Counted from the stretch's first letter, positions 1 through 8,299 are shown. The stretch: DNA of 64,000 nucleotides from Nocardia terpenica (GCF_013186535.1 NZ_JABMCZ010000005.1:372001-436000), one strand, 5' to 3'. Numbers and translations: made by a program. Notes: generated by a model from the sequence alone, not told the origin.

Positions 1-2
1 CG

Positions 3-389
3 CAGGAGGCGTACAAGGGGTGGATGCGCGAGCACGGCGGCGCGGTGGTGAATGTCGCCAGCGTCGCCGGGCTGCGGTCGACCGGGGTGATCGCCGCCTA
101 CGGTGCCTCCAAGGCCGCGCTCATCCGGCTCACCGAGGAACTGGCCTGGCAGCTGGGCCCGACCATCCGGGTCAATGCGGTGGCGCCGGGTGTGGTGAAG
201 ACAAAGTTCGCCGATGCGCTGTACTCCGCCGACGAGGACGCCGCGGCGGCCGCGTATCCGCTCAAGCGTCTCGGCAATCCGGAGGATGTGGCGGCCCTCA
301 TCGCCTTCCTCGTGTCGGATCAGGCGTCCTGGATTACCGGCGAGGTGGTCCGGGTGGACGGCGGACTGCTGGCAACCGGCGGTATCTGA
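3..389 (+). CDS. SDR family oxidoreductase, C-terminal part (5' end outside window)
   Basis: The reading frame is open from base 3 and ends with TGA at 389, so only the last 128 residues or so are present. The SDR active-site region is visible: a Ser-containing strand (NVASVAG) followed by Tyr-Gly-Ala-Ser-Lys, the YxxxK pair that binds NAD(P)H and protonates the substrate. The end (SWITGEVVRVDGG) is the usual C-terminal SDR signature of FabG-like reductases. The substrate cannot be inferred from this fragment. It is convergent with the next gene, whose stop lies 12 bases away. Confidence 0.9.
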   Translation, partial: QEAYKGWMREHGGAVVNVASVAGLRSTGVIAAYGASKAALIRLTEELAWQLGPTIRVNAVAPGVVKTKFADALYSADEDAAAAAYPLKRLGNPEDVAALIAFLVSDQASWITGEVVRVDGGLLATGGI

Positions 390-400
390 TCCCGGACCGG

Positions 401-1726
401 TCAGCGGAAGGTGAGTGCGCCGAGCATGTCGGCGTGCAGGTACCGCAGGTATTTCTTGGCGGTGTCCTCGTCGACGGCATCGGTCGCGGTGACCATGGTG
501 AGAACCAGGTATTGGCCCTGGGACCCGTCCCTCCACTTACCGACGGCGAAGTGGTCGATGTAGCTGCCCGGCCGCAGATTCAGATCGGAATCGCTGTACT
601 GACCGGACGCGGCCGACGCCTTGTCGGCATCGGCCATCCCCATGACGAACTGCGTGAGCATCAGCCCGCCGTCCTCGGCCCGGTACACCATCTCGGCCGC
701 ATACTGGCAGCCCAGGGACGTCAGCTTCCCGTTCTTCTCGATATCGGCGCAGGTGGGATGGTCGACGCCCGCCACCCAATCCGCATGCAGCGAAACATCG
801 CCGAGCTTGAAGTTCCAATCCTTCGCCTGCTCCTGATAACTGAAGCGACTCGATGCCGAGCTCGACGGTGTGGTGGTCGGGCGCCCCGTGGCGGTACTGC
901 TCGTCGTCGCCGGTACCAATGACGGGGTGGCCGCTGCTGCGGAGGCAGCATTGTCGGACTTGTGCCGGGTAGCAAGCACAACGATGCCCACACCGATCAC
1001 CAGCACGGCAACCACACCGAGGACGATGCCGACTATCAGACCGGTGTTCTTCTTGGGTGGCTGCGGCGAGTAACCACCGGGATAGCCAGGCTGCCCCCAT
1101 GCCTGAGGCGGCTGCTGCCCCCATGCCGACGGTTGTTGCTGATCCCAGACGGCCTGCTGTTGCCCCCACGCGGGTTGCTGCTGCCCCACCGCGTGCTGCT
1201 GCCCCCAGCCGGGTTCCTGCTGCCCCGCTAGTTGCTGCTCACCCCAAGCGGATTGCTGCTGACCCGCTGCCTGCTGGTCACCCCAAGCGGGTTGCTGCTG
1301 CCCCACCGCCTGCTGCTCACCCCAGCCGGGTCGCTGCTGCCCCGCTACTTGCTGCTCACCCGAAACGGATTGCTGCTGACCGACTGCCTGCTGGTCACCC
1401 CAGACCACCTGCTGCTGCGCTACCTGCGGCTGCCCCCACACCGCCTGCCGCTGCTGCTGCGTCGCCTGCGGCAGACCCGCCGCCTGCTGCTCACCCCAGG
1501 CAGACTGCTGCTGATCCACGACCTGCTGGCCACCCCACGCCGCCTGTTGCTGTGTCGCCTGCGGCTGACTCGCTGCCTGCTGCTGGTTCCACGCGGATTG
1601 TGGCTGCTCCCAGTCGGATTGCTGGGCGTTCCATCCCGGCTGCGGCTGGCCGCCGGGGTGTTGGCCCCGGCCGGGCGCATCCTGGGGCTGCTGACCGTAG
1701 GGCCCCGAGCCGGGGGGATAACTCAT
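401..1726 (-). CDS. Single-pass membrane protein with Gln/Trp-rich repeat N-terminus
   Basis: Start chosen at ATG 1726 (MSYPPGSGPYG), because upstream codons look like non-coding extension. The protein has about 441 residues in three parts. The N-terminal half (residues about 30-210) is low-complexity and made of degenerate 12-14-residue units such as AWGEQQAxGQQQ. A hydrophobic segment of about 23 residues (TGLIVGIVLGVV...) follows and is preceded by PPKKN, so the repeats should face the cytoplasm. The last 170 residues form an exported Ser/Thr-rich linker and a small folded domain with two Cys. Actinobacterial proteins with a Pro/Gln-rich N-terminus, one TM and a small extracytoplasmic domain are common, but I recognise no function here. 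Confidence 0.85.
   Translation of the reverse strand: MSYPPGSGPYGQQPQDAPGRGQHPGGQPQPGWNAQQSDWEQPQSAWNQQQAASQPQATQQQAAWGGQQVVDQQQSAWGEQQAAGLPQATQQQRQAVWGQPQVAQQQVVWGDQQAVGQQQSVSGEQQVAGQQRPGWGEQQAVGQQQPAWGDQQAAGQQQSAWGEQQLAGQQEPGWGQQHAVGQQQPAWGQQQAVWDQQQPSAWGQQPPQAWGQPGYPGGYSPQPPKKNTGLIVGIVLGVVAVLVIGVGIVVLATRHKSDNAASAAAATPSLVPATTSSTATGRPTTTPSSSASSRFSYQEQAKDWNFKLGDVSLHADWVAGVDHPTCADIEKNGKLTSLGCQYAAEMVYRAEDGGLMLTQFVMGMADADKASAASGQYSDSDLNLRPGSYIDHFAVGKWRDGSQGQYLVLTMVTATDAVDEDTAKKYLRYLHADMLGALTFR
1085..1625 (-). repeat. Degenerate in-frame repeats coding for Trp-Gly-x-Gln-Gln units
   Basis: About a dozen imperfect units of 36-42 bp within the preceding membrane-protein gene. On the plus strand the recurring word is GCTGCTGCCCCAC or GCTGCTCACCCCA. 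Each unit encodes one Trp set among Gln, Ala and Gly. This is a coding minisatellite that can expand or contract in frame. Confidence 0.85.
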
Positions 1727-1851
1727 CGTGCGTGCCACCTTCCGCACCCGAGGCACCCAGCGCCCTCCGCGGTCGTTCCCCCCGGGCTCAGTGCCGAAGG
1801 CTACCCGACACCGCGCGCGGGACGCGAAATGCGGTCTGGTCCAATCTCCCC

Positions 1852-2937
1852 GTGACCACCGACCTGCTCGTCTGCGGACTCGGCCCCGCCGGGCGCGCCC
1901 TCACCCATCGCGCGCTGGCCCACGGATATTCGGTCACCGCCGTCGATCCCCATCCGGACCGCCGCTGGGTGGCCACATACGGCGCGTGGGCCGACGAGCT
2001 GCCGGGGTGGGTCGCGCCGGTGGGGACGACCGCAGGGCGTTTGGCGGCATGGGGCAGTCGGCGATTCGAGATCGAGCGAGCGTATGTGGTGTTCGAAGGT
2101 GGGGCGCTACAGGATTCACTGACCGTGGCCGGTGCACGGGTCGTTCGCGACCACGTGATCGATATCGACCGGACCGCCGAAAGCCCTGCCTCCGTTCGAC
2201 TTTCGACAGGCACGACCCTCACCGCCCGGCGCGTGATCGATGCGCGCGGTGTAGCCCGCTCCCCCGCCCGCGCCGAGCAGACCGCGTACGGCGTGGTGGT
2301 TCCTCGGCGATCCTGGGGCGAAACACTGTTCATGGATTGGCGTCCGGACAACGGCGCCGGTCCGGACGATCCCCGCTCCTTCCTCTACGCGGTCCCCCTC
2401 CGCGCGGACGCTATGCTCCTAGAGGAGACCTGCCTCGCCGGTCGGCCCGCACTCGACGGAGCCGTCCTGCGCGACCGGCTGCTCACCCGATTGCGCTGTC
2501 GCGGAATCGAACTCGATGGAAGCGAGCCGGTCGAGCGGGTACGGTTTCCGGTAACGGGCGGTCGACCCGGCCGCGCCCGATTCGGAGCCGCGGGCGGATT
2601 GCTGCATCCGGCCACCGGATACAGCGTCGCCACGTCGCTATCTCTGTCCGATGCGGTCGTGGCCGGGGAATCGATCTGGCCCGTGTCCGCCCACGCGGTA
2701 CATCTGTTGCGAGCAGCGGGATTACGCGCACTACTGGCACTACCACCGCAGGACCTTCCACTCTTCTTCGACGCCTTTTTCGACCTCCCGATCGAGCTTC
2801 AGCGCGCATACCTGTCCGGGCACAGCGACTTCCGAGGTACCGCAGCAGCGATGAACCGAATCTTCCGCGCATTACCGTGGAGGCTACGCCGAACCCTCGC
2901 CACGGCCGTCGCACCGATACCGTTACTCACGAAATGA
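1852..2937 (+). CDS. Lycopene cyclase family FAD-dependent protein
   Basis: GTG at 1852 is the only start that begins just before the flavin fold (TTDLLVCGLGPAGRAL); longer in-frame sequence upstream is antisense to the repeat gene. The protein has about 361 residues. It opens with a GxGPAG dinucleotide-binding motif and continues with ATYGAWADELP, which resembles the NTYGVWxDE motif of CrtL/CrtY lycopene cyclases. A second family-like segment (HPATGYSVATSLSLSDAVV) precedes the C-terminal helical part. Cyclases of this family form beta-ionone rings on lycopene with non-redox use of flavin. No other carotenoid gene is adjacent, so the substrate is inferred only. No clear ribosome-binding site precedes the GTG. 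Confidence 0.8.
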   Translation: MTTDLLVCGLGPAGRALTHRALAHGYSVTAVDPHPDRRWVATYGAWADELPGWVAPVGTTAGRLAAWGSRRFEIERAYVVFEGGALQDSLTVAGARVVRDHVIDIDRTAESPASVRLSTGTTLTARRVIDARGVARSPARAEQTAYGVVVPRRSWGETLFMDWRPDNGAGPDDPRSFLYAVPLRADAMLLEETCLAGRPALDGAVLRDRLLTRLRCRGIELDGSEPVERVRFPVTGGRPGRARFGAAGGLLHPATGYSVATSLSLSDAVVAGESIWPVSAHAVHLLRAAGLRALLALPPQDLPLFFDAFFDLPIELQRAYLSGHSDFRGTAAAMNRIFRALPWRLRRTLATAVAPIPLLTK

Positions 2938-2966
2938 ACGTCCAGCTCTCCAACAACAGCCACCGC

Positions 2967-3310
2967 CCCGCGCAATCGCGCATGCTCGGGCGGATCCGCG
3001 CCCATGCATGGTGATACCCCGTGCGGCGGCCCGGCGCAGGGCACCGAATTCGCCGCCACCTCACCACCGATCATGGCGTCCGGGCTCTTCCCTATATCCG
3101 GGTGCGCGAGCACCGTGCGCGCGAGTTCATTACCGGTGACCAACCAGCCCTCGGTTCCCGACGACGTGGTGAACCGGTGAATCGGCCCCCGGCGGCCAGC
3201 GTCCCTGCGGCCGCCCGCGAGTCCCGGAAGTAGGCGTCGTCGAAGCTGACCGTGTGCACGCCCATCGGGACCATTTCTACCGGTCCGTCCGCCGATCCGC
3301 CGACCGTGAC
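2967..3310 (-). pseudogene. Cytochrome P450 remnant (N-terminal third, frameshifted)
   Basis: The minus strand holds P450 N-terminal sequence in two frames. From 3310 to about 3180 one frame gives SFDDAYFRDSRAAAG; from about 3182 to 2967 a second frame gives IHRFTTSSGTEGWLVTGNE and ends with the conserved helix-C segment DPPEHARLRG. The 300 or more residues that should follow (I-helix, ExxR, heme Cys) are absent, because the sequence runs into the end of the lycopene cyclase gene. One frameshift plus a 3' truncation make a functional product very unlikely. Confidence 0.8.
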
Positions 3311-3381
3311 GCGGCCGGGTCGGCACGACGAGGCCGAACCCGTTGTGCGCGACCGATTTTCGGGCTCCGGCGGCCTACGGG

Positions 3382-3588
3382 TCAGCCCCGCCGACGCCAG
3401 TGGAACAGGCGGTAGAGGTTCAGGCCGTAGCCCCAGCCGAAGCTCTTCGGGGTGAACAGTCGGGGATCGTCGGGGTTCCAGATGCGGGAGCGGGTCCGCT
3501 GTGCGGTCGGACGCCGCCAGTCGTAAGGCAGACCGAGCGCCTTGCCCTCCGGTTCGGGGACACGGTCGTCGTCGTTCGTGCTGGGCAT
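3382..3588 (-). CDS. DUF5808 domain-containing small protein
   Basis: A 68-residue protein starting at ATG 3588, with a GTG three codons upstream as an alternative; a GAAGG lies 8-13 bases further upstream. The second half (WNPDDPRLFTPKSFGWGYG, then LNLYRLFHW) matches the DUF5808 pattern: a short Asp-Pro-Arg-Leu-Phe stretch followed by Gly-Trp-Gly and an aromatic end. In that family this segment is often attached to membrane proteins; here it stands alone with an acidic head. Function unknown. It lies just upstream of the P450 remnant on the same strand and just downstream of the PP2C gene. Confidence 0.75.
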   Translation of the reverse strand: MPSTNDDDRVPEPEGKALGLPYDWRRPTAQRTRSRIWNPDDPRLFTPKSFGWGYGLNLYRLFHWRRRG

Positions 3589-3616
3589 CGAGCTCACATC
3601 CCTTCGACCTTGCCAC

Positions 3617-4357
3617 TCACTGGTGGTCGACCACGAGGGCTGTCGCATTGTCCGAGCCGCCGGTGCGTAATGCCAGGTCGACCAGGGCGTCCGCGGTCGC
3701 GCCGGGCGCCGCGCCGCCGCCCAGCAGTTCCTTGAGGGTCGCCATGCCGACCCGCTTGTGCACGCCGTCGGTGCTCAGCAGCAGGCGGCCCCGGCTCGAC
3801 CCGGTGCTCGCGAATCCGATCCCGCCCGGGCGGACCGTGCGCACCGAGGTGGTGACCAGGTGGCTCATGCGCGGCGCGGCGATGCGGCCGCGCGCACGGA
3901 AGTATTCGGCGACGGTGTGATCGACGGTGATCTGATGCAGCACCCGCCCGTTCCAGCGGTAGGCGCGGCAGTCGCCGACCCAGGCGATCTCGGTCGGCGC
4001 GTCCGGGCGCTCGGGGGTGGGCAGCACCGCCACCACCGCGACCGCGTCGGCGCTCGGCTCCGGGAATTCACGGAGCAATTGCGCCTGTGCCGCAACGATT
4101 CCCGCGAGTGCGCCGTCGTGCGCGCCGACGCGGGCGGCGGTCGCGGCGGCGGTGCGGGCGGCCCGCGCGGCCAGCAGGTGGTCGCCCACCCCATCCGCGA
4201 CGACGAACGCGGTGCGGCCCGCCACCGGATCGGTGGCCGTCGCGACGGCATCGGCATTGATCGAGCGCAGGCCGCGCCTGCTGACCGATTCGCCGGTGAT
4301 TCCGATGAGCCGCACCAGCTCACGCCGGGTAATGGCGGTCGTCACTGCATTCTGCAC
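3617..4357 (-). CDS. PP2C-family serine/threonine protein phosphatase
   Basis: GTG start at 4357 with a strong GAGGAGG seven bases upstream; 246 residues. The metal-dependent phosphatase motifs occur in order: the N-terminal INADA, FVVADGVGDH (the metal-binding Asp-Gly), WVGDCRAY, LLSTDGVH and the C-terminal GGSDNATALVVD, whose Asp completes the binuclear Mn/Mg site. The length suits a minimal soluble catalytic domain with no TM or sensor. No Ser/Thr kinase gene is adjacent, so its target is unknown. A perfect inverted repeat lies about 32 bases upstream of the start. Confidence 0.92.
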   Translation of the reverse strand: MQNAVTTAITRRELVRLIGITGESVSRRGLRSINADAVATATDPVAGRTAFVVADGVGDHLLAARAARTAAATAARVGAHDGALAGIVAAQAQLLREFPEPSADAVAVVAVLPTPERPDAPTEIAWVGDCRAYRWNGRVLHQITVDHTVAEYFRARGRIAAPRMSHLVTTSVRTVRPGGIGFASTGSSRGRLLLSTDGVHKRVGMATLKELLGGGAAPGATADALVDLALRTGGSDNATALVVDHQ

Positions 4358-4388
4358 GGCCAGACCTCCTCGTCGGGACCGAACCCGT

Positions 4389-4408
4389 TCATGCTGTTGT
4401 CAGCATGA
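4389..4408. promoter_or_regulatory. Inverted repeat upstream of the PP2C gene (candidate operator)
   Basis: Arms TCATGCTG and CAGCATGA are perfect complements separated by TTGT. The element lies 32-51 bases upstream of the phosphatase start, a position typical for a repressor or activator site. The regulator is not identifiable. Confidence 0.5.
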
Positions 4409-5173
4409 CCTCAGTAAACCGTGATTTTCCGTGGACAGTGCCAGATTCACCCGTGCAATTCCTGTGAATCCGCAGGACAACCCCCCAATCCGGGCGAACA
4501 GACACCACATTCACCCCCCACAAAGCCCACCCGCACCCCGACCGCTATCCGCAAGCGCCCCACCACATCCCGCCGCCACCCCACCCACCCCCGAACACGC
4601 CCGCCCACCCGATCCCACCACGCCCCAACCCCCACTCACCCGATCCCATTGCGCCGCACCCACTCCCACCACACACCACAACCAACCGACCTTCTCACCA
4701 CACAGCACATTCCCACATTTAGTGACGCGCCTCACATACCCCGCACCACGCCCGGGCACCACGCCCGCGCTAGGCGCGGCCCCGGCCCGCCTAGCGCGGG
4801 CGGATAGTCTGGCCCAGCTAGAGCCGAGCGAGGGGTTCGGGTAAATCCGACGCAGTGGCTCATGCGTGGCATTCACCCATCGGTGGACGGCGTCGCCGCG
4901 CGCATCGTGACCGAATTCCGGCGGCCTAGGAAATCTGACGGGGTCACTGCCCGCACAGGGCGATCGCGTTCTGCTGATCGTTCGGGCACGGGTAGTGACG
5001 TCCCCCGGAGCTCTCCCGGATTCCGGCGATACCGCGCCACCGTGATCCACCCACCGTTATCCACGCCGGTGGCTATCACGAATCCACTTGCCGACAGGAT
5101 GAATCGTCCTGGCGACCTGGGCATTCACGGGCGCCTTATCAGCGAATCCGCAGCCCGTGACAGGATCGTCACC
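4409..5173. other. Long intergenic region, strongly G-depleted on the plus strand
   Basis: About 760 bases between divergent genes. From about 4480 to 4745 the plus strand is almost free of G and dominated by runs of C and A, so open frames across it encode only Pro/Thr/His-rich sequence with no domain. I do not call those frames genes. The right part contains a strong hairpin at 4764-4800; the last 370 bases have normal composition and presumably carry the promoter of the downstream gene. Confidence 0.6.
4764..4800. other. Perfect 13-bp inverted repeat (hairpin)
   Basis: Left arm CCCGCGCTAGGCG (4764-4776) and right arm CGCCTAGCGCGGG (4788-4800) are exact complements around an 11-nt GC-rich loop. 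Neither flanking gene ends here; both are transcribed away from this region. It is therefore not an obvious terminator for a mapped gene. It could be a dyad operator or the terminator of an unseen small transcript. Confidence 0.6.
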
Positions 5174-6337
5174 ATGACCGATGTGCCGCCGATTCTCGCC
5201 GGGGTTCCGGGGACCTTTCCGCACAGCGTGTTCCATGAGCGTCATCCGAGGCTGATCGAGCAGGTGATCGGTGCGCATCCGTATGGCCCGGCCGCGCGGG
5301 CGGGGCTGCGGGAGTTGCTGGCGGAGAGCACGAGCGGGACGGTGCGGCCGCCCGAGCCGGGTGGTGAGCGGGTCGCGCCGTGGCTGGAGTGGGGGCGCGA
5401 GATGTGGTCGCGGCCGTGGGGCGAGGTACCGTTCCTGTGGGCCGAAAGTTATTTCTACCGGCGGCTTCTCGACGCGGTGGGCTACTTCGGGGAGGGGCCG
5501 TGGCGGCGTATCGATCCGTTCGGGCCGACCAAGGCCGCGGAGCTGTACGGTCGCGCCGTGGACGACGAGCTGGCCGCGCTGGACACTCTCGTGGACCGGC
5601 TGATCGACAGCATCCGGGACGCGCTGCTGCGCTCGGCGCTGTGGGGTAACCAGGCGGACTTGGGTTTTCGGCTCACCGCCGAATCGGGCACGGTGGACAC
5701 CCGGCTGCTCGTGGACGACAGCGCGGCGCTGTGGGCGGCGCTGGAGCGAACACCCGGGGCGACGGTGGCGCTGATCGCCGACAATGCGGGCCGCGAACTG
5801 CTACCGGATCTCGTACTGGCCGACCACCTTCTGACCGAAAACCTGGCGGGCCGGGTGGTCGTGCACGTCAAACCGCACCCGTACTACGTCTCCGATGCGA
5901 CCATGACCGACCTGCTCGCGGCGCTGCGGCGGCTGCGCGACGCCGATACCCCACAGGCGCAGCGGGTCGGGCAGCGATTGTGGCAGGCGATGGCGGACGA
6001 TCGCCTGGTCGTGCGCGCACACGAATTCTTCTGCGCCCCACTGCATTTTCACGACATGCCCACCGACCTGACCGACGAGCTCACCGGTGCGGCAATGACG
6101 ATCCTCAAGGGCGATCTGAACTACCGGCGGCTCGTCGGCGACCGCTACTGGCCGCCGACGACACCGTTCGCCGAGCTGGTGCGCTATTTCCCCACGCCCG
6201 TCACCGCATTGCGCACGCTGAAATCCGATGTGGTGGTGGGGCTCAGCGCCGAGCAGGTCCGCACGCTGGACGCCGCGGGCGAGAACTGGCGCAGCAGTGG
6301 GAAACACGCGCTGATCCAGTCCAACGCCGCGGCGTAG
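5174..6337 (+). CDS. DUF89/ARMT1-like damage-control phosphatase family protein
   Basis: Start at ATG 5174, the first start before clear family sequence; about 387 residues. Family hallmarks: an N-terminal helical part, then IADNAGRELLPDL, whose Asp-Asn supplies metal-binding and catalytic residues, and the C-terminal ILKGDLNYRRLVGD containing the conserved Lys-Gly-Asp-Xaa-Asn. DUF89 proteins are metal-dependent phosphatases that remove damaged or harmful phosphometabolites such as sugar phosphates; ARMT1 is the eukaryotic homologue. The specific substrate cannot be read here. It is convergent with the quinone reductase gene (7 bases apart). The first third of the gene is G-rich and the last third C-rich. 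Confidence 0.88.
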   Translation: MTDVPPILAGVPGTFPHSVFHERHPRLIEQVIGAHPYGPAARAGLRELLAESTSGTVRPPEPGGERVAPWLEWGREMWSRPWGEVPFLWAESYFYRRLLDAVGYFGEGPWRRIDPFGPTKAAELYGRAVDDELAALDTLVDRLIDSIRDALLRSALWGNQADLGFRLTAESGTVDTRLLVDDSAALWAALERTPGATVALIADNAGRELLPDLVLADHLLTENLAGRVVVHVKPHPYYVSDATMTDLLAALRRLRDADTPQAQRVGQRLWQAMADDRLVVRAHEFFCAPLHFHDMPTDLTDELTGAAMTILKGDLNYRRLVGDRYWPPTTPFAELVRYFPTPVTALRTLKSDVVVGLSAEQVRTLDAAGENWRSSGKHALIQSNAAA

Positions 6338-6344
6338 CAACGGT

Positions 6345-7325
6345 TTACGCGGGACGCAGCGCGATCTTTGCGTTGCGGCCGGGCCGTTCGCTCGCGGCGG
6401 CCGCCTCGGCGGCGTCGGCGAGCGGGTAGGCGGCCTCGATGTCGAGCCGGAGGACGCCGCGTTCGGCCGCGGCCACCAGCTCACCGATGAGTCGGACGGT
6501 GGCCTCCCGTCCGATCTCCTCCATGCGCCGCGCGGCCCAGAAGCCCTTCACCACGGCCTGTTTGAAGATCAGGGCGCCGGTATTGAGGACCAGGCGCTCA
6601 CCGGACATCGCGCCGAAGGAGATGAGCTCACCGCCCGGGGCCAGTAGCGTCAGCAGCTCGCCACCGGCGGGGCCGCCCACCTGGTCGATCACCCGCACGA
6701 TGGGCGCGCCGCCGGTCGCCGCGGTGACGGCGTCGCGCCAGTCCGCGGCTTCGGTGCTCACGACCGCCTCGGCGCCCGATGCCCGCAGCGCCGTCACCGC
6801 CGCCTCGCTCCGCACCAGGTTCAGCACCCGCACGCCGCGCTCGGCGGCCAGCGCGTTGAGCAACCGGCCCACCGCGCCGTTGGCGGCGTTGACCGCGATC
6901 CAGTCGCCCGCCCGCACCCGCAGATCGTCGAGCAGGATCAGCGCGCTCAGCGGCATGGACAGCAGCTGGGCCGCGGTCTCGTCGGGGATGGTGTCGGGCA
7001 CCGGAATCAGTTGCGCCGCCTCGGCCAGGAAGTATTCCGCCCAGGCGCCCTGCGCGCCGCGCACGACGACCCGCTGCCCGGCGCTCACGCCGGTCACGTC
7101 CGGGCCGACGGCGTCGACGCGGCCGACCGCCTCGGTGCCGGGCACGGTCGGCAGCGGCGGCTTGTAGCCGTACACGCCGCGCACGATCGCGAGATCGTGA
7201 TTGTGAATCGGGCTGAGCGTCATGGCGATTCGCACCTGGCCCGGGCCCGGCTCGGGCGTCGGCCGCTCGGCCGGGGTCAGCACGTCCTTGGGCTCGCCGA
7301 AGTTCTCGACAACTACCGCACGCAT
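6345..7325 (-). CDS. Zinc-type MDR oxidoreductase (quinone reductase-like)
   Basis: 326 residues with the medium-chain dehydrogenase/reductase layout: a GroES-like N-terminal half (ARV-type opening, PTVPGTEAVGRVDAVG) and a Rossmann half (NAANGAVGRLLNALA). The zinc-binding Cys cluster of alcohol dehydrogenases is absent, which points to the NADPH:quinone reductase/enoyl reductase branch. It is third in an apparent operon, 12 bases after ohr, so it probably helps to detoxify quinones or aldehydes under peroxide stress and shares OhrR control. Confidence 0.88.
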   Translation of the reverse strand: MRAVVVENFGEPKDVLTPAERPTPEPGPGQVRIAMTLSPIHNHDLAIVRGVYGYKPPLPTVPGTEAVGRVDAVGPDVTGVSAGQRVVVRGAQGAWAEYFLAEAAQLIPVPDTIPDETAAQLLSMPLSALILLDDLRVRAGDWIAVNAANGAVGRLLNALAAERGVRVLNLVRSEAAVTALRASGAEAVVSTEAADWRDAVTAATGGAPIVRVIDQVGGPAGGELLTLLAPGGELISFGAMSGERLVLNTGALIFKQAVVKGFWAARRMEEIGREATVRLIGELVAAAERGVLRLDIEAAYPLADAAEAAAASERPGRNAKIALRPA

Positions 7326-7337
7326 GCTCGGCTCCTC

Positions 7338-7760
7338 TCAGTCTTCGGCGACGACGACGTGGACGTCGATATTGCCGCGGGTGGCATTGGAATACGGGCA
7401 CACCTGGTGGGCGCGGTCGGCCAGGTCCTGGGCCTGCTCGTGGGCCAGGTGCGGCAGCGACACCTCGAGGGTGACCTCGAGCCGGAAGCCGCCGGTCTCG
7501 TCGGGGCCGATGCCGACCTTCGCGCCGACCGCGGAATCGTCGACGTTCGCCCCGGCCTGGCGGGCGACCAGCCGCAGCGCGGAGTGGAAGCACGCGGCGT
7601 AGCCCGCGGCGAACAGCTGCTCGGGGTTGGTGCCCTCGCCGGTGCCGCCCATTTCCTTCGGAATCGACAGCGCCACATCGACCTTGCCGTCGGTGGTGCG
7701 GGCGTGCCCGTTGCGGCCGTCGCCGGTGGCCAGCGCCTCCGCGGTGTACAGAACCGTCAT
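7338..7760 (-). CDS. ohr: Organic hydroperoxide resistance protein Ohr
   Basis: 140 residues, the normal Ohr length. The two redox cysteines occur in their family contexts: Cys57 in AAGYAACFHSAL and Cys121 in HQVCPYSNATRGN. Ohr is a thiol peroxidase that reduces organic hydroperoxides to alcohols, using lipoylated proteins as reductant in studied species. The gene begins one base after the stop of ohrR and is followed by a quinone reductase gene, a classic stress operon. Confidence 0.96.
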   Translation of the reverse strand: MTVLYTAEALATGDGRNGHARTTDGKVDVALSIPKEMGGTGEGTNPEQLFAAGYAACFHSALRLVARQAGANVDDSAVGAKVGIGPDETGGFRLEVTLEVSLPHLAHEQAQDLADRAHQVCPYSNATRGNIDVHVVVAED

Positions 7761-7761
7761 C

Positions 7762-8217
7762 TCACTTCTCCTTCGAACGAGTGTGGGCGACCAGCGCCCG
7801 GTTCATGCGCAGCAGCGTCTCCCGCAGCGCACCGAGTTCTTCCAGTGACAGCCCGGTGGCCTCGGCCATCTCGGCCGGAATGACGCACGCCCGCTCCCGC
7901 AGCTCGCGCCCCCGCTCGGTCAGGCGAACATCCACCCGCCGCTCGTCATCCACCGCCCGCGCCCGTTCCACATACCCGGCCCCCTCGAGCCGCTTCAGCA
8001 GCGGCGACAACGTCCCGGAGTCCAGCGCCAGCGCCGAGCACAACTCACCGACACTGCGATCATCGTGCTCCCACAGCACCAGCATCACCAGATACTGCGG
8101 ATAAGTAAGACCCAACGCCTCCAGCTTCGGCCGGTACACCGAGGTCATAGCCCGGGAAACCGCATAGAGCGGGAAGCACACCTGCTGCTCGAGCGCCAAC
8201 GGATCGGTCACGTTCAA
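7762..8217 (-). CDS. ohrR: MarR-family organic peroxide sensor OhrR
   Basis: 151 residues with a winged-helix MarR core (LTYPQYLVMLVLWE, DSGTLSPLLKRLEGAGYVER, DDERRVDVRLTERG). Cys14 in LEQQVCFPLYA sits where OhrR proteins carry the peroxide-reactive cysteine. Oxidation of that Cys releases OhrR from DNA and derepresses ohr. A near-perfect palindrome lies immediately upstream of the start, so the operon is presumably autoregulated. Confidence 0.95.
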   Translation of the reverse strand: MNVTDPLALEQQVCFPLYAVSRAMTSVYRPKLEALGLTYPQYLVMLVLWEHDDRSVGELCSALALDSGTLSPLLKRLEGAGYVERARAVDDERRVDVRLTERGRELRERACVIPAEMAEATGLSLEELGALRETLLRMNRALVAHTRSKEK

Positions 8218-8226
8218 TACTGTATG

Positions 8227-8258
8227 ACCAAATTATATTGTGCGCAATATAGTTTGGT
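8227..8258 (-). promoter_or_regulatory. OhrR operator upstream of ohrR-ohr operon
   Basis: A 32-bp imperfect palindrome: ACCAAAT, TATATTG, centre TGCG, CAATATA and GTTTGGT. The inner 7-bp arms TATATTG and CAATATA are exact complements, as are the outer ACCAAA and TTTGGT. AT-rich dyads of this TATATTG/CAATATA type are typical of OhrR-like MarR repressors. The site begins 10 bases upstream of the ohrR start and would block the promoter. Confidence 0.85.
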
Positions 8259-8272
8259 ATGGCGCACGTCAC

Positions 8273-8299
8273 GGTCCCGGCCAAAAGCACGCCGGGACC
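8273..8299. repeat. Dispersed palindrome, copy 1 (9-bp stem, fixed loop)
   Basis: Arms GGTCCCGGC and GCCGGGACC flank the loop CAAAAGCAC. A partial copy lacking the left arm follows at 8301-8319, and a shorter half site (GCACGCCGGGACC) occurs near 8352-8364. Confidence 0.85.

Noticed and set aside
1057..1851. Long open plus-strand frame in front of the lycopene-cyclase-like gene
   Set aside because: It is antisense to the Gln/Trp repeat gene; its Pro/Ala-rich product is the complement of that repeat and has no domain.
1852..2937. Carotenoid biosynthesis cluster
   Set aside because: Only one lycopene-cyclase-like gene is present; no crtE, crtB or crtI lies within reach.
4431..4844. Pro/Thr/His-rich open frames in the G-depleted tract
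   Set aside because: Frames stay open only because the strand lacks G; there is no ribosome-binding site or recognisable sequence.
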